Shown: piece by piece, positions 16,717-24,308 of the stretch
How positions within the stretch are numbered: the stretch's first letter is position 1
How the letters are laid out: each line of letters begins with the position of its first letter
From: Paludibaculum fermentans
GTDB lineage: Bacteria; Acidobacteriota; Terriglobia; Bryobacterales; Bryobacteraceae
Direction of reading: 5' to 3'
NCBI RefSeq assembly: GCF_015277775.1
Contig: NZ_CP063849.1
Coordinates: forward strand, 1,116,001 to 1,180,000
DNA length: 64,000 nt
Translations under genes and position numbers: made by a program
Notes under the pieces: model-generated
What the model was told of the DNA's origin: nothing
The model's input: only the letters and a program-made list of their open reading frames with translations
The model's database searches: none

Positions 16717-17193
16717 ATGGAGTACACCATCAGGCCGGTGGCCGCCAGCGAGCTGGAGCTGGTGCTGCGTCACCGGATCGGGATGTTCCGTCAGATGGGT
16801 TACGAGTCGGAAGCGGAGTTGGCCCGCATTCGCGGTCTATCCGAGCCTTTCTTCGCAGCCGCGCTGAGCAACGGGACTTACAAAGCGTGGGTGGCGGTGG
16901 ATGAGAGCGGCGCAGCAGCCGCCGGAACGGGTGTGCTGTTACTGCCGTACCAGCCGGGCCCGAACGACACGCGGGCGGAACGCGCTTTCATCATCAACGT
17001 CTACACGGAGCCGCAGCATCGCCGGCAAGGCTTGGCCCGGAAACTGATGGGAGTCGCTGTGGACTGGTGTCGCGAGGCCGGGTTCGCCATTGTCTCGCTG
17101 CATGCCAGCAATGAGGGGCGGCCGTTGTATGAGTCGTTAGGCTTCCAGGCGACCAACGAGATGCGTCTGCCGCTGCGAAAGGATCGCGCATGA
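16717..17193 (+). CDS. GNAT family N-acetyltransferase
   Basis: Protein of 158 residues with the GNAT fold. It starts YTIRPVAASELELV, and the acetyl-CoA pyrophosphate loop is visible as RRQGLARKLM within IINVYTEPQHRRQGLARK. A terminal LHASNEGRPLYESLGF is typical of motif B. The acceptor is unknown. It starts 11 bases after the esterase and its last codons overlap the next gene by four bases (ATGA), so it is co-translated with the DinB-like gene. Confidence 0.88.
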   Translation: MEYTIRPVAASELELVLRHRIGMFRQMGYESEAELARIRGLSEPFFAAALSNGTYKAWVAVDESGAAAAGTGVLLLPYQPGPNDTRAERAFIINVYTEPQHRRQGLARKLMGVAVDWCREAGFAIVSLHASNEGRPLYESLGFQATNEMRLPLRKDRA

Positions 17194-17654
17194 GTCTGCT
17201 GAGACACGCACTGGCCACACTGGCATACAGGGCAGGGAAGGCGGTCAGGGACTTGCCCGCGGAGGCGGCGGAATACCGGGCGTACCCGGGCAGCCGGTCT
17301 CCGGTGGAGATCCTGGCTCATATGGGCGACCTGCTGGATTGGGCGTACGCGATGGCGAGCGGTGCTCCGGTGTGGCGGAACTCCGCGCCGCTGCCCTGGC
17401 CCCGCGAGGTCGAGCGCTTTTTCGCGGCACTCGGGAAGTTCGACAGCTACCTCGCCAGTGGAGCGCAGGTGCATGCCACGGAGGAGCGGCTGTTCCAGGG
17501 GCCGGTGGCGGACGCCTTGACGCATACGGGGCAGCTTGCCATCCTGCGCCGTTTGGCGGGACACCCGATGCGGGGGGAGAACTATTTCAAGGCCGAGATC
17601 ACGGTGGGCGTGGTGGGGTTGGAGCAGCCTCCTCCTACCTTGGAATTTGGGTGA
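17190..17654 (+). CDS. DinB-like four-helix protein
   Basis: Protein of 154 residues predicted all-helical. The pattern SPVEILAHMGDLLDWAYAM near residue 40 and DALTHTGQLAILRRLAGHPM near 115 places a histidine in each of two helices, as in DinB/YfiT-type metal-binding bundles. A third canonical ligand is not obvious. Some DinB-like proteins are thiol-dependent transferases. ATGA overlap with the GNAT gene shows translational coupling. It ends 32 bases before the convergent transglutaminase-like gene. Confidence 0.65.
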   Translation: MSLLRHALATLAYRAGKAVRDLPAEAAEYRAYPGSRSPVEILAHMGDLLDWAYAMASGAPVWRNSAPLPWPREVERFFAALGKFDSYLASGAQVHATEERLFQGPVADALTHTGQLAILRRLAGHPMRGENYFKAEITVGVVGLEQPPPTLEFG

Positions 17655-17685
17655 AGGGCCGCCCACAGGTCCGGATGGCTTCGAA

Positions 17686-18309
17686 TCAGTGCTGGATGCT
17701 GCCGACCAGGCCGGCCTCGAACAGGCGTTGATCCATGCGGGTGAGGCGGCGGACCTGTTTGGGTGTAACCACTTTGGTGTGCGGCACCCAGCAGAGGTGT
17801 TCGGCGATGTACCAGACGGGCTCCTCGTCGGCCATCCATTGGCGGTTGTCGAAACGGGCGAGGTCGATGGGGCGGGTGGAGTAGGCGCGCAGCGTCCGTT
17901 CGCCCTGCAGGTTGAAGTAGTGCGGGAAGTAGGAGAGCACGAGCTCGCGCAGTGTGCGGTAGACGGGCTCGCGGTAGCGCAGGCCGGAATAGTTGGACTT
18001 GGCCACGGAGCCCCAGCAGCCGTCCACCTGGAACAGGGCCAGGACGTGGTCGTCGTCACGGATCGCTTCCAGGTCCAGCAGCAGCGCGCGGTGGCCGTTC
18101 ACGCGCAGGGCGGCGGCGGCCAGCAGGGCGCCTTCCATGCAGTGGCCGCGGCTGTGGCGCAGCACCATGCGTGGTGAGAAGCACGAGGGCCCATCCGGCT
18201 CAGTGTTGTAGGCGATCTCTTCGTCGAGAAAGCGCTGCAGTTGCTCGGGCTTCTTCAGGGCGCGCAGGGCTCGCAGTTCCGCGGGCGTGAGTCCGCTGTG
18301 TGGGATCAT
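17686..18309 (-). CDS. transglutaminase-like (papain-fold) protein, function unknown
   Basis: About 207 residues from ATG 18309. A Cys-His-Asp arrangement like that of bacterial transglutaminase-like proteins is visible: cysteine in SRGHCMEGALLAAAALRVNG, histidine in RDDDHVLALFQVDG, and following acidic residues. No signal peptide is seen. The open frame extends upstream to 18447, but that would overlap the divergent channel gene. ATG 18309 lies nine bases after a TACTCT box and has no Shine-Dalgarno sequence, so a leaderless start is likely; ATG 18330 is the alternative. Whether it cleaves, cross-links or merely binds is unknown. Confidence 0.65.
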   Translation of the reverse strand: MIPHSGLTPAELRALRALKKPEQLQRFLDEEIAYNTEPDGPSCFSPRMVLRHSRGHCMEGALLAAAALRVNGHRALLLDLEAIRDDDHVLALFQVDGCWGSVAKSNYSGLRYREPVYRTLRELVLSYFPHYFNLQGERTLRAYSTRPIDLARFDNRQWMADEEPVWYIAEHLCWVPHTKVVTPKQVRRLTRMDQRLFEAGLVGSIQH

Positions 18310-18318
18310 CTCGGGAGT

Positions 18319-18324
18319 AGAGTA
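18319..18324 (-). promoter_or_regulatory. TANNNT box before the transglutaminase-like gene
   Basis: TACTCT on the minus strand ends nine bases before ATG 18309. It belongs to the leaderless-type set and helps choose this start. Confidence 0.35.
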
Positions 18325-18339
18325 GCGCATCGAACACAT

Positions 18340-19257
18340 ATGGCGAAGATAGCTTTCGATCCAGGCATAACAGAGCGTTTTTCGGGACGGCTCCGGCGGA
18401 TCATCGATGAAGACGGATCGTTCAACGTCCGGCGGGTGGGCGGCCATCTGCGCGACGCCGGGTACTTTCTGTACTTCATGAACCTGAGCTGGCCGGCGTT
18501 TCTGGTGCAGGTGCCCCTCATCTACCTGGGCATCGAGTTGTTATTCGCGATCGCCTACTACCTGGTGGGGGTGGAGAACCTCTCGGGCGCGCCGCACAAT
18601 ACGCCACTGCAGTCGTTTGCCAGCGCCTTCTTCTTCAGTATTCAGACGTTTACCACGGTGGGCTACGGCCACATCGCGCCGAACAGCCTGATGGCCAGTT
18701 CGGTGGCGGCCGTGGAAGCGATGTCAGGCATCCTGAGCCTGGCGATTGCAACCGGCTTGATTTTCGCCCGATTTTCGCGGCCCTCGGCTCACATGGCATT
18801 CAGCGAGAATGCGGTGATCGCTCCATTTCAGGACGGGCAGGCATTGATGTTCCGGGTGGCGAACCGGCGTCCCAATGTCCTGTTGGAGTTGGAGGCGCGC
18901 ATCCTGCTGATGACTGTCGAGAACGTGGACGGCGAGTTGAAGCGGCGCTACGCTCCGCTGAACCTGGAACGGCCGGGGGTCCTGTTTCTGCCTTTGGTGT
19001 GGACCGTGGTGCACCCCATCACGATGGACAGTCCGTTGTGGGGCCGGACGCCGGAGGACCTGCAGCGCCTGCAGGCTGAGTTTCTGGTGATGATCAAAGC
19101 GTTTGACGACACCTTCAGCCAGTCGGTGCATGCGCGGCGCAGCTACCTGACGGAGGAAGTGAAATGGAATATGCGGTTTGCGCAGTCGTTCCGGGCGGGT
19201 AGTGAGGGCGAGATGGAACTCGATCTCGCCCGGTTGAACGATCAGGTGCCCGCGTAG
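18340..19257 (+). CDS. KirBac-type inward-rectifier potassium channel
   Basis: Protein of 305 residues with the Kir layout: an N-terminal amphipathic segment, outer helix (about 50-75), pore helix and selectivity filter TVGYG at 106-110 (FTTVGYGHIAP), inner helix (about 120-140, MSGILSLAIATGLIFARFSRP), then a cytoplasmic immunoglobulin-like domain with FRVANRRPNVLLELEARILL. Conserved Kir features include RPSAHMAFSENAVIAPF after the inner helix. It probably conducts K+ across the inner membrane. The start at ATG 18340 lacks a Shine-Dalgarno sequence; the gene is divergent from the transglutaminase-like gene with only about 30 bases between starts. Confidence 0.93.
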   Translation: MAKIAFDPGITERFSGRLRRIIDEDGSFNVRRVGGHLRDAGYFLYFMNLSWPAFLVQVPLIYLGIELLFAIAYYLVGVENLSGAPHNTPLQSFASAFFFSIQTFTTVGYGHIAPNSLMASSVAAVEAMSGILSLAIATGLIFARFSRPSAHMAFSENAVIAPFQDGQALMFRVANRRPNVLLELEARILLMTVENVDGELKRRYAPLNLERPGVLFLPLVWTVVHPITMDSPLWGRTPEDLQRLQAEFLVMIKAFDDTFSQSVHARRSYLTEEVKWNMRFAQSFRAGSEGEMELDLARLNDQVPA

Positions 19258-19263
19258 CGGAGC

Positions 19264-20535
19264 TTACTGGAAGCGGCCACGATAGGCCCACAAGCCCAGC
19301 GCCGGATTGGAGATGTAGAAGATCTCCTCGCCGTCGACGTCGTTGAAGCCGTCCTGCAGGCTCTCCGGATTGTACTTCTGCGTCATCTCGGCCAGATTGC
19401 CGTACTGGTAGTGGACGCTCTCCACCTCTTCGCGGGTCAGGTAGCCGGGGCAGTAGGTGATGCGGAAGCGGCCCTCGGACGTGCCGTGGATCAGGTGGGC
19501 GGCGGCGCTGAGATTGCCGGCAAGGTCCGGGTTGTTCTTCACCGCTTCAAGCACGTCCGGCGTGTTGCGGTAGCCGTACTTGCGGATGAGCTTGTCGATG
19601 GTGGGGTCCTCGCCAAACTCCTTCACGCCCGGGGCGAGCACGATCAGGTCGCCGCCATCGGCCAGGGCCATGCGGGTGCGGTAGACGCTCTTGTTGCCGA
19701 GCCAGGTGCTGCGGAATTCGCTGGGATCCAGGAAGACCACGGCCTTTTTGATCTCGCGCTCCATCATCACGAAGTTGACCTTCAGGCTGAGGGCGGAGGC
19801 CTTCTCGAAACACTCCACGTCATCGCCGACGTAGAGGCCGCGCAGGGCGAGCTGGCCGGCGTTGTTCTTGCCGACCACGGTCTGTACATAGACGATGGGC
19901 AGGTGCTGGGCGAAATGGTCGGAGGCGTAGTTCAGGACGCGGCGGACGGGCGTGTCGGCGCGGCCCATGATGCGTTCCATGCCGTACACTGCGCCGAGGA
20001 AATGGCTTTTGTTGATGCCCTCGCTGCCTCCGGTGCCGACGAACACGTTCTTGTTGTAGTTCGCCATGCCGATGACTTCGTGGGGGACCACCTGCCCCAG
20101 CGACAGGATGAGGTCGAAGCCGCCTTCGGCGACGAGGTTGGCCACCTGGGCGGGCCAGGTGAAGTCGAGCGCGCCTTCCGAAACTTCGCGGATGAAGGAC
20201 GCGGGCACTTCGCCGAGCGTCGTGATGCCGTTGCGCCAGTCGTGCACCTTGAACAGCGACACGGGCATGTCGCCGAACATATGGCCGATCTCGGCCTCGG
20301 TCATGGCCGTATGCGTGCCGAGGGCGGGCAGGACGGCGGCCAGGCTGTCGCCGTAATACTCCCAGGCGAGCCGCGTGAGTTCACCGGCGCGCGAGTGGAA
20401 GCGCGTGATGTCGGGCGGCAGGCAGAGGACTCTCTTGCGGGGGCCCAGGGCGTCGAGGGCCTGGTAGAGGGCGGTTTTGAGCTCGGCGGAGGTGAATTCC
20501 GTGGTCTCCGAGCCGGCGGCGAAGTACAGACTCAT
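19264..20535 (-). CDS. lactate racemase (LarA) family protein
   Basis: Protein of 423 residues of the LarA family, which uses a nickel-pincer nucleotide bound covalently to a lysine. The hallmark residues line up: His75 (ALGTHTAMTE), His152 and Lys162 (VVPHEVIGMANYNKN), with the same ten-residue His-Lys spacing as His174/Lys184 in Lactobacillus LarA. The early DITRFH motif is also typical. LarA homologues act on various 2-hydroxy acids, so lactate is only one candidate. No LarB/LarC/LarE maturation genes are in the window. A TATACT box ends eight bases before the ATG. It is convergent with KirBac (6-base gap) and divergent from the lipoprotein gene. Confidence 0.88.
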   Translation of the reverse strand: MSLYFAAGSETTEFTSAELKTALYQALDALGPRKRVLCLPPDITRFHSRAGELTRLAWEYYGDSLAAVLPALGTHTAMTEAEIGHMFGDMPVSLFKVHDWRNGITTLGEVPASFIREVSEGALDFTWPAQVANLVAEGGFDLILSLGQVVPHEVIGMANYNKNVFVGTGGSEGINKSHFLGAVYGMERIMGRADTPVRRVLNYASDHFAQHLPIVYVQTVVGKNNAGQLALRGLYVGDDVECFEKASALSLKVNFVMMEREIKKAVVFLDPSEFRSTWLGNKSVYRTRMALADGGDLIVLAPGVKEFGEDPTIDKLIRKYGYRNTPDVLEAVKNNPDLAGNLSAAAHLIHGTSEGRFRITYCPGYLTREEVESVHYQYGNLAEMTQKYNPESLQDGFNDVDGEEIFYISNPALGLWAYRGRFQ

Positions 20536-20543
20536 GCACCCTT

Positions 20544-20549
20544 AGTATA
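20544..20549 (-). promoter_or_regulatory. -10-like box TATACT of the larA-like gene
   Basis: On the minus strand TATACT ends eight bases before ATG 20535, and a weak -35 (GTGACT) lies 16 bases upstream. Initiation would fall at or just before the ATG. Confidence 0.45.
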
Positions 20550-20555
20550 TTCCGA

Positions 20556-21917
20556 TTGACATTTCAGTCACGAGCCGGCGCCGCGCTGGCACAATGGAAT
20601 CAGGAGCACCGGCTGGCTTTGATCACTACTTCCCTGCTGTTGGCTGTGCAGTTGTCCGCCTGCGTCCCGGCCCGCTGGCCGTCGGCGGATGTCGAATCGC
20701 TATCGCTGTTGAAGCAGTCGCCCATCAACTGCCTGCTGGTGGACTCCGCCGTGTGGAAGAGCGAGTTCGCTGCGGCAGCCAAGGGGCAGGGCATTACCGT
20801 GCTGGCGACGAAGCAGGACGGAGCCTCGCTGGCTGTTTTCGAGGCGCCCGGCGGGGCTGCGCTCTTCACGTTGACGGCTCGCGCCAAGATGCCCATCGAG
20901 CATCCAGGCGAAGTGTTGGGGACGACCCAGGGCGTGTGGCCCGGCGTGCGGGCCGAGGAGAAGGGCGCCGTGCAGGCGCGGCCCAGCAGTTCTCCGTGGG
21001 TCGATACGAATTCGGGCTTCCTGCGGTTCACGCGGTCAGTGACTCCGCCGGCGACGGCGCTGTGGCTGGCGAATACTCCGCCGGAGAAGACCATTCTGGG
21101 CGCGGAGCGCTATATCCAGGCGGTTGCGGACGCCGCCATGGCCGGCGCGCGCTGGGTGGTGGCGCTGGATCCCGGCTACTGGGACCTGCTGCGCAAAGGC
21201 GACGAGAAGGCCGTGGCCGGTTGGAGGCGGATCAACGCAGTGCTGAAGTTCTATGAAGATCACAAAGACATTGCCACGTGGCCGGACTTCAGCGGGCTGG
21301 CGGTCCTGCAGGACGCCTCGTCGGGCGCGCTGATGTCGGGCAGCATCCTGGACATGATCGCGGCGAAGCACATTCCGGCGCGGGTCGTGACTCCGGAACG
21401 CCTGCCCGTGGCCGCGCCGAAGGACGTGCGGCTGCTGCTGAATATCGATCCGTCGGCGCTCTCGCAGGAGCAGAAGGATGCCGTGCGCGGCGTGGCTCGC
21501 AAGGGCGCGACGGTGTTGAGCGGCCCTCCGGCGTGGAAGATGGCGATCCCGGAAGGCGACTCCATCACGTTTCCCGAGACTTCACTGAAGCAGATGGAGG
21601 AGATCTGGCGCGAGATCAATGGCGTGATCGGGCGGCGGAACTTCGCGGCGCGGCTGTTCGGCGCGCCCAGCATGCTGTCGAATCTGAAAGGCGACCCCAC
21701 CAGCGGCAAGCTGGCCCTGCATCTGGTGAACTACTCCGACTACCCGGTGGAGAACATCACCGTGCACCTGCTGGGCAAGTACAAGTCGGCCACACTAATC
21801 ACGCCGGCGGGTACGAAGAAGCTCGAGATCTACGACGCCGAGGACGAGACGGGCATCGACCTGGATAAGGTGACTGACGTCGCCATCGTCCTGTTGGAAG
21901 TGTCGACGGTGAACTAG
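20556..21917 (+). CDS. predicted lipoprotein of unknown function
   Basis: Frame of 453 codons from TTG 20556, with a lipobox-like LSAC after a hydrophobic stretch (LITTSLLLAVQLSAC), so the mature protein would begin at Cys36. I do not recognise the family. The C-terminal half includes a Rossmann-like region (KDVRLLLNIDPSALSQEQKDAV, GATVLSGPPAW) and a beta domain ending KLALHLVNYSDYPVENITVHL, which resembles the tail of GH42-type or beta-galactosidase-trimerisation-like proteins. The start is uncertain: TTG 20556 has no ribosome site and lies inside the larA promoter region; TTG 20619 is the other option but leaves an uncharged signal. The stop overlaps the convergent zinc-ribbon gene by four bases through a shared CTAG. 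Confidence 0.65.
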   Translation: MTFQSRAGAALAQWNQEHRLALITTSLLLAVQLSACVPARWPSADVESLSLLKQSPINCLLVDSAVWKSEFAAAAKGQGITVLATKQDGASLAVFEAPGGAALFTLTARAKMPIEHPGEVLGTTQGVWPGVRAEEKGAVQARPSSSPWVDTNSGFLRFTRSVTPPATALWLANTPPEKTILGAERYIQAVADAAMAGARWVVALDPGYWDLLRKGDEKAVAGWRRINAVLKFYEDHKDIATWPDFSGLAVLQDASSGALMSGSILDMIAAKHIPARVVTPERLPVAAPKDVRLLLNIDPSALSQEQKDAVRGVARKGATVLSGPPAWKMAIPEGDSITFPETSLKQMEEIWREINGVIGRRNFAARLFGAPSMLSNLKGDPTSGKLALHLVNYSDYPVENITVHLLGKYKSATLITPAGTKKLEIYDAEDETGIDLDKVTDVAIVLLEVSTVN

Positions 21918-22225
21918 TCGAGGTCGAACGGCTTCGGCGGCGGTTTGGTGGGATCCTCTTCCTTGGCCTGCTTCAGCAGTTCGTCGAATTTGCGGGACAG
22001 CACGTCCTTGTTCGACTTCACAGCCTGGAACGATTTCTGGAACGCGTCCTCGCGCTGTTGCTCGGCGTCCTTCAGCTTGGCGATACCGGTGCTGATGTCG
22101 TCCAGGGTACGGGCCGCGGGCTTGGCCTTGTGGCTGAGAACGGCCTTCACTTCGGGATCGATCTTCAGCGTGGCTCCGCAGCAGGGGCAATCCACTTCAA
22201 ACGCGACGGACTTTGTCTTCGCCAT
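21914..22225 (-). CDS. small zinc-ribbon-like protein
   Basis: Protein of 103 residues beginning AKTKSVAFEVDCPCCGATLKID. The CPCC knuckle followed by a beta strand looks like half a zinc ribbon; no second CxxC pair is present, so it may bind metal as a dimer or only loosely. The rest is a charged helix (LKDAEQQREDAFQKSFQAVK) and a proline-rich tail. A longer frame upstream would begin inside thrB and lacks the usual composition. ATG 22225 follows a TACAAT box by nine bases and has no clear Shine-Dalgarno sequence. Role unknown. Confidence 0.7.
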   Translation of the reverse strand: MAKTKSVAFEVDCPCCGATLKIDPEVKAVLSHKAKPAARTLDDISTGIAKLKDAEQQREDAFQKSFQAVKSNKDVLSRKFDELLKQAKEEDPTKPPPKPFDLD

Positions 22226-22234
22226 GGCAATCCT

Positions 22235-22240
22235 ATTGTA
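22235..22240 (-). promoter_or_regulatory. TANNNT box before the small zinc-ribbon gene
   Basis: TACAAT on the minus strand ends nine bases before ATG 22225. It suggests an internal, possibly leaderless promoter just before the end of thrB. Confidence 0.35.
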
Positions 22241-22248
22241 GTGCTCGA

Positions 22249-23154
22249 TTACAGGCCCTGCAGCAGATCGTAACCGTGATCCGGGATGTGCGCCCATAGG
22301 ATCTCGCTGCCGTGGCCGTGCTTCTGGAAGATGCCGCGCATCTGTTCGCAGACTTCCTCGTGACCGCGCTCATAGAACACCAGGACGCTGGGACCCGCGC
22401 CCGACAGCGCGCAGCCCAGCAGGCCCTCCACGCGCAGCTCCAGCATCTCGCTGAGGCCGGGCACGAGGCGCGCCCGGTAGGGCTGGTGCAGGCGGTCCAT
22501 CAGCGCTTCGTGGAACGCGTCGGTGGTCTGCGTCAGCATGGCCGCGATCAGCAGGGCCGAGCGCTGGATGTTGAAGACCGCATCGGCGCGTGAGTAGCTT
22601 TGCGGCAGCACGGCGCGCGCTTCCGAGGTGGGCAGGATGAAGTCCGGCACGATGATGGCGATGCCGTAGCGGGCCGGCAGCTGCATGCGCACGGCGCGCG
22701 TGATGCCGTCCGTGTCGATGGCGCTGGCGACGATGGAGCCCAGTGCCGCGGCCGCCACGTTATCCGGGTGTCCTTCGATACGCGCCGCTTCATCCAGGAT
22801 CTTGTGACGATCCCAGCCCAGGCCCAGCACCTCGTCGGCGATGACGACGCCCGCCACTAGCGCGGCCGCGGACGAGCCGAGGCCCTTGCCGATGGGGATG
22901 TCGTTGTTCACCTGCAGCTCGATCATGGGCATCGGGCGTCCCGTATGCTCGCTCACCTGCAGTGCGGTCTGCCAAATGAGATTCTCCGGGCCGGGCGAGA
23001 TCATGTTTGCATCACGGCCCGAGGGGGTGATGATCAGCTTCTCCGACCGCCGGAAACGGCACTCGAGATAGATGCTGAGCGCCATGCCCAGGGCGTCAAA
23101 GCCCGGCCCCAGGTTGGCGCTCGTCGCCGGAACACGTACTTCGGTCCAACTCAT
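22249..23154 (-). CDS. thrB: homoserine kinase
   Basis: GHMP-family kinase of 301 residues that phosphorylates homoserine with ATP in threonine biosynthesis. It begins with the ThrB signature VRVPATSANLGPGFDALGMAL, has the GHMP phosphate-binding loop PIGKGLGSSAA at 87-97, and the C-terminal CALSGAGPSVLVF motif that closes the active site. Length is usual for the family. It starts four bases after the Gfo/Idh gene, so they share a transcript. The usual partners thrA and thrC are not in this window. Confidence 0.95.
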   Translation of the reverse strand: MSWTEVRVPATSANLGPGFDALGMALSIYLECRFRRSEKLIITPSGRDANMISPGPENLIWQTALQVSEHTGRPMPMIELQVNNDIPIGKGLGSSAAALVAGVVIADEVLGLGWDRHKILDEAARIEGHPDNVAAAALGSIVASAIDTDGITRAVRMQLPARYGIAIIVPDFILPTSEARAVLPQSYSRADAVFNIQRSALLIAAMLTQTTDAFHEALMDRLHQPYRARLVPGLSEMLELRVEGLLGCALSGAGPSVLVFYERGHEEVCEQMRGIFQKHGHGSEILWAHIPDHGYDLLQGL

Positions 23155-23158
23155 GTTG

Positions 23159-24169
23159 CTAGAACTTCACCGGCAGGCCGCTGCGGCAGCTCTGGTAGAC
23201 ACCTTCCACGATTTCCAGTGCCTTCAGGCCTTCTTCGCCGGAGACCAGCGGCGTCGTGTTGTTCTTCACCGCATTGCCGAAATCGAGGAACTGGCGTTCG
23301 AACGGCGTCAGCGGGATGGCCATGGGGTCGGACGAGCCGCTCATGACTTCCTTCTCCACCGGAGCCGGATCGCCCGAGTCGCCGTCCACATCCCACGTGG
23401 TGAGCTTGTCGCCCGTGAAGATGCAGGTGCCCTTGGTGCCGTGGATCTCGATGCGCTCGGAGTAGCCGGGCCAGAAGGCGGTGGACGCCTGGATGACGCC
23501 GGTCGCGCCGCTCTTATACTTCAGCAGAGCGTTGATGACGTCTTCACTTTCGATCTTGTGACGCGCGGCGAGTTGCCACTGCCCGTAGAGTTCGGCCACG
23601 CCGCCGACGAGGTAACCCAGCACGTCCACCTGGTGGACGGCCTGGTTGATCAGCGCCCCGCCGCCTTCCACGGCCCAACTGCCCTTGATCGAGCGGGAAT
23701 AGTAAGCTTCGCTGCGCCACCACTTCACATACGCGTCGGCCTGCAGGATCTTGCCCAGGCGGCCGTCTTCGATAGCCTTCTTCACGAAGATGGTGGAGTC
23801 GTCGAAGCGGTGCTGGCTGACCACGCCGAGCACGACGCCGCCGGCCTTGGCCGTCTCGATCATCTTGCGGGCGGTCTCGACGTTGGTTGAAATCGGCTTC
23901 TGTACCTGGATCGCCTTGCCGTTCTTGGCCGCGATCTCGATGGGCTGCAGGCGGAAGTCGGGGAAGGTGCAGACGTCGACGTAATCCACGTCGGGATGGC
24001 TGCAGACCTCTTCGTAAGTGGGCACGAACTCGCAGCCGTACTGCTGGGCAAAGCGTTGACCTGCCTCCGGAAACACGTCCGTACAGACAGTGATCCGGTA
24101 TCCGATGTTCTTGTAAGCCTGCGCGTGTTTATGAGAAATCGCGCCCGTGCCGATCATGCCGACTCGCAA
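23159..24169 (-). CDS. Gfo/Idh/MocA-family oxidoreductase
   Basis: NAD(P)-dependent dehydrogenase of 336 residues. The N-terminal Rossmann fold opens with RVGMIGTGAISHKHAQAY, followed by the family's EKP-like motif as IQVQKPISTNVETARKM (QKP here). The C-terminal half carries the usual GGGALINQAVHQVDVLGYLVG, with the conserved histidine. The substrate, probably a sugar or sugar acid, is unknown. The start is a TTG at 24169, chosen because GGAGG lies eight bases before it; the ATG four codons later would damage the Rossmann strand. A terminator separates it from the isomerase gene upstream. Confidence 0.9.
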   Translation of the reverse strand: MRVGMIGTGAISHKHAQAYKNIGYRITVCTDVFPEAGQRFAQQYGCEFVPTYEEVCSHPDVDYVDVCTFPDFRLQPIEIAAKNGKAIQVQKPISTNVETARKMIETAKAGGVVLGVVSQHRFDDSTIFVKKAIEDGRLGKILQADAYVKWWRSEAYYSRSIKGSWAVEGGGALINQAVHQVDVLGYLVGGVAELYGQWQLAARHKIESEDVINALLKYKSGATGVIQASTAFWPGYSERIEIHGTKGTCIFTGDKLTTWDVDGDSGDPAPVEKEVMSGSSDPMAIPLTPFERQFLDFGNAVKNNTTPLVSGEEGLKALEIVEGVYQSCRSGLPVKF

Positions 24170-24252
24170 AGGAAGTACCTCCAGAATGATGAATTTTCTA
24201 GCATATCAGAGGCGCTTTCACCGGGTCATCGCAAGCGCCAGCAGGCAGGACG

Positions 24253-24283
24253 AAAAACGCGCCGGTGCTCGCCCGGCGCGTTT
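24253..24283 (-). terminator. Rho-independent terminator after the isomerase gene
   Basis: An 11-bp perfect stem AAACGCGCCGG / CCGGCGCGTTT (24255-24265 and 24273-24283) with a seven-base loop, followed on the minus strand by a run of five T. It ends the isomerase transcript 26 bases after its stop. Confidence 0.85.
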
Positions 24284-24308
24284 CGAGTTCGTTGACTGTA
24301 GGTGGGCG

